Shown piece by piece: positions 5,174 to 5,375 of a DNA stretch of 5,375 nucleotides. The notes under the pieces were generated by a model, which did no database searches, had not been told where the DNA came from, and saw only the letters and a program-made list of their open reading frames with translations. The DNA is from an uncultured Lachnospiraceae bacterium. Lineage in GTDB: Bacteria; Bacillota; Clostridia; Lachnospirales; Lachnospiraceae. Both the position numbers and the translations under genes were made by a program. Location: contig CAJUCK010000025.1 in assembly GCA_910585395.1 (NCBI GenBank), positions 1,142-6,516 on the forward strand. Direction: 5' to 3'. Numbering within the stretch: the stretch's first letter is position 1; each line of letters begins with the position of its first letter.

Positions 5174-5189
5174 AATGGATGCATCCATT
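5174..5189. promoter_or_regulatory. Perfect 16-bp palindrome, possible operator of the SUKH gene
   Basis: AATGGATGCATCCATT is fully self-complementary with no spacer. It sits just downstream of the start site predicted from the -10 at 5203, where a repressor would block transcription. It also lies inside the possible decayed coding frame, so chance is not excluded. Confidence 0.4.
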
Positions 5190-5202
5190 GTCATCTCATT
5201 AC

Positions 5203-5231
5203 ATTTTACACACTGGCGCCTTTAACTGCAA
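5203..5231 (-). promoter_or_regulatory. Candidate sigma-A-type promoter of the SUKH gene
   Basis: TTGCAG (5231-5226) and TAAAAT (5208-5203) on the minus strand are separated by exactly 17 bp. The -10 matches five of six consensus bases, the -35 three of six. Transcription would begin near 5196 and leave a leader of about 115 nt. Confidence 0.4.
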
Positions 5232-5375
5232 GCATTATTTACGCTAATCTTCCAGCAAAGCGGTCAAGTCCACGAAAGCTCTCTAAAATTATCATTTCTA
5301 AGCGCACTTAATATCTGGCAGATGTCCATTTTTGCAGACTGCAGTATTTTGTTTTATCGTATCAAGTCTTTCTTA

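Larger units (their letters stand above)
5082..5375. other. Gene-free leader upstream of the SUKH gene
   Basis: No intact gene is found on either strand. The stretch holds a candidate promoter, a 16-bp palindrome, and one minus-strand frame (5329-5123) that reads as three short open pieces broken by stops. That frame contains CVKCNE and SIIFQSLLLKTWAEENC, which look protein-like but are not recognised. A small 11-bp palindrome, TGCAGACTGCA, is at 5333-5343. No tRNA, insertion-sequence end or riboswitch is evident. Confidence 0.5.

Overview
The window reads as low-to-moderate GC Firmicutes DNA, most likely from an anaerobic gut clostridium of the Lachnospiraceae type. Support for this is the A-rich Shine-Dalgarno sites, the codon use, a Gram-positive-style membrane fusion protein paired with a MacB/LolD-type ATPase, a lipoprotein signal, and a compact formate/nitrite-type channel. 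No marker gene fixes the taxon, so this is inference. All recognisable genes lie on the minus strand; the plus-strand open frames look like shadows.

Read in the direction of transcription (high to low coordinates): 5375-5082 is a gene-free leader with a candidate promoter, a perfect 16-bp palindrome and what may be a decayed coding remnant. 5081-4482 encodes a SMI1/KNR4 (SUKH) family protein. 4407-3823 encodes a compact six-helix FNT-family channel closed by a clear intrinsic terminator (3799-3768). 3767-3577 is a regulatory region with a 15-bp palindrome, two pairs of short direct repeats at 10-11 bp period, and a promoter with a good -10 but poor -35. It precedes an export operon: a small surface lipoprotein (3552-2959), a 790-residue membrane fusion protein (2946-574), and an ABC ATPase (562-1, cut by the window edge). 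A permease of the FtsX/MacB type would be expected just beyond position 1.

The operon genes are tightly packed: each downstream Shine-Dalgarno overlaps or abuts the stop codon of the gene before, so translational coupling is likely. The lipoprotein and the fusion protein both carry Gly/Pro/Glu/Met-rich repeats ending in GEMP-like motifs, suggesting that they act together outside the membrane. The fusion protein is unusual: two successive lipoyl-like hairpin units, then a roughly 240-residue insertion holding an Ig-like surface module and a low-complexity linker, before the usual beta-barrel. Nothing in the window is a wholly new system. The most distinctive items are this enlarged adaptor with its lipoprotein partner and the repeat-rich promoter in front of them.
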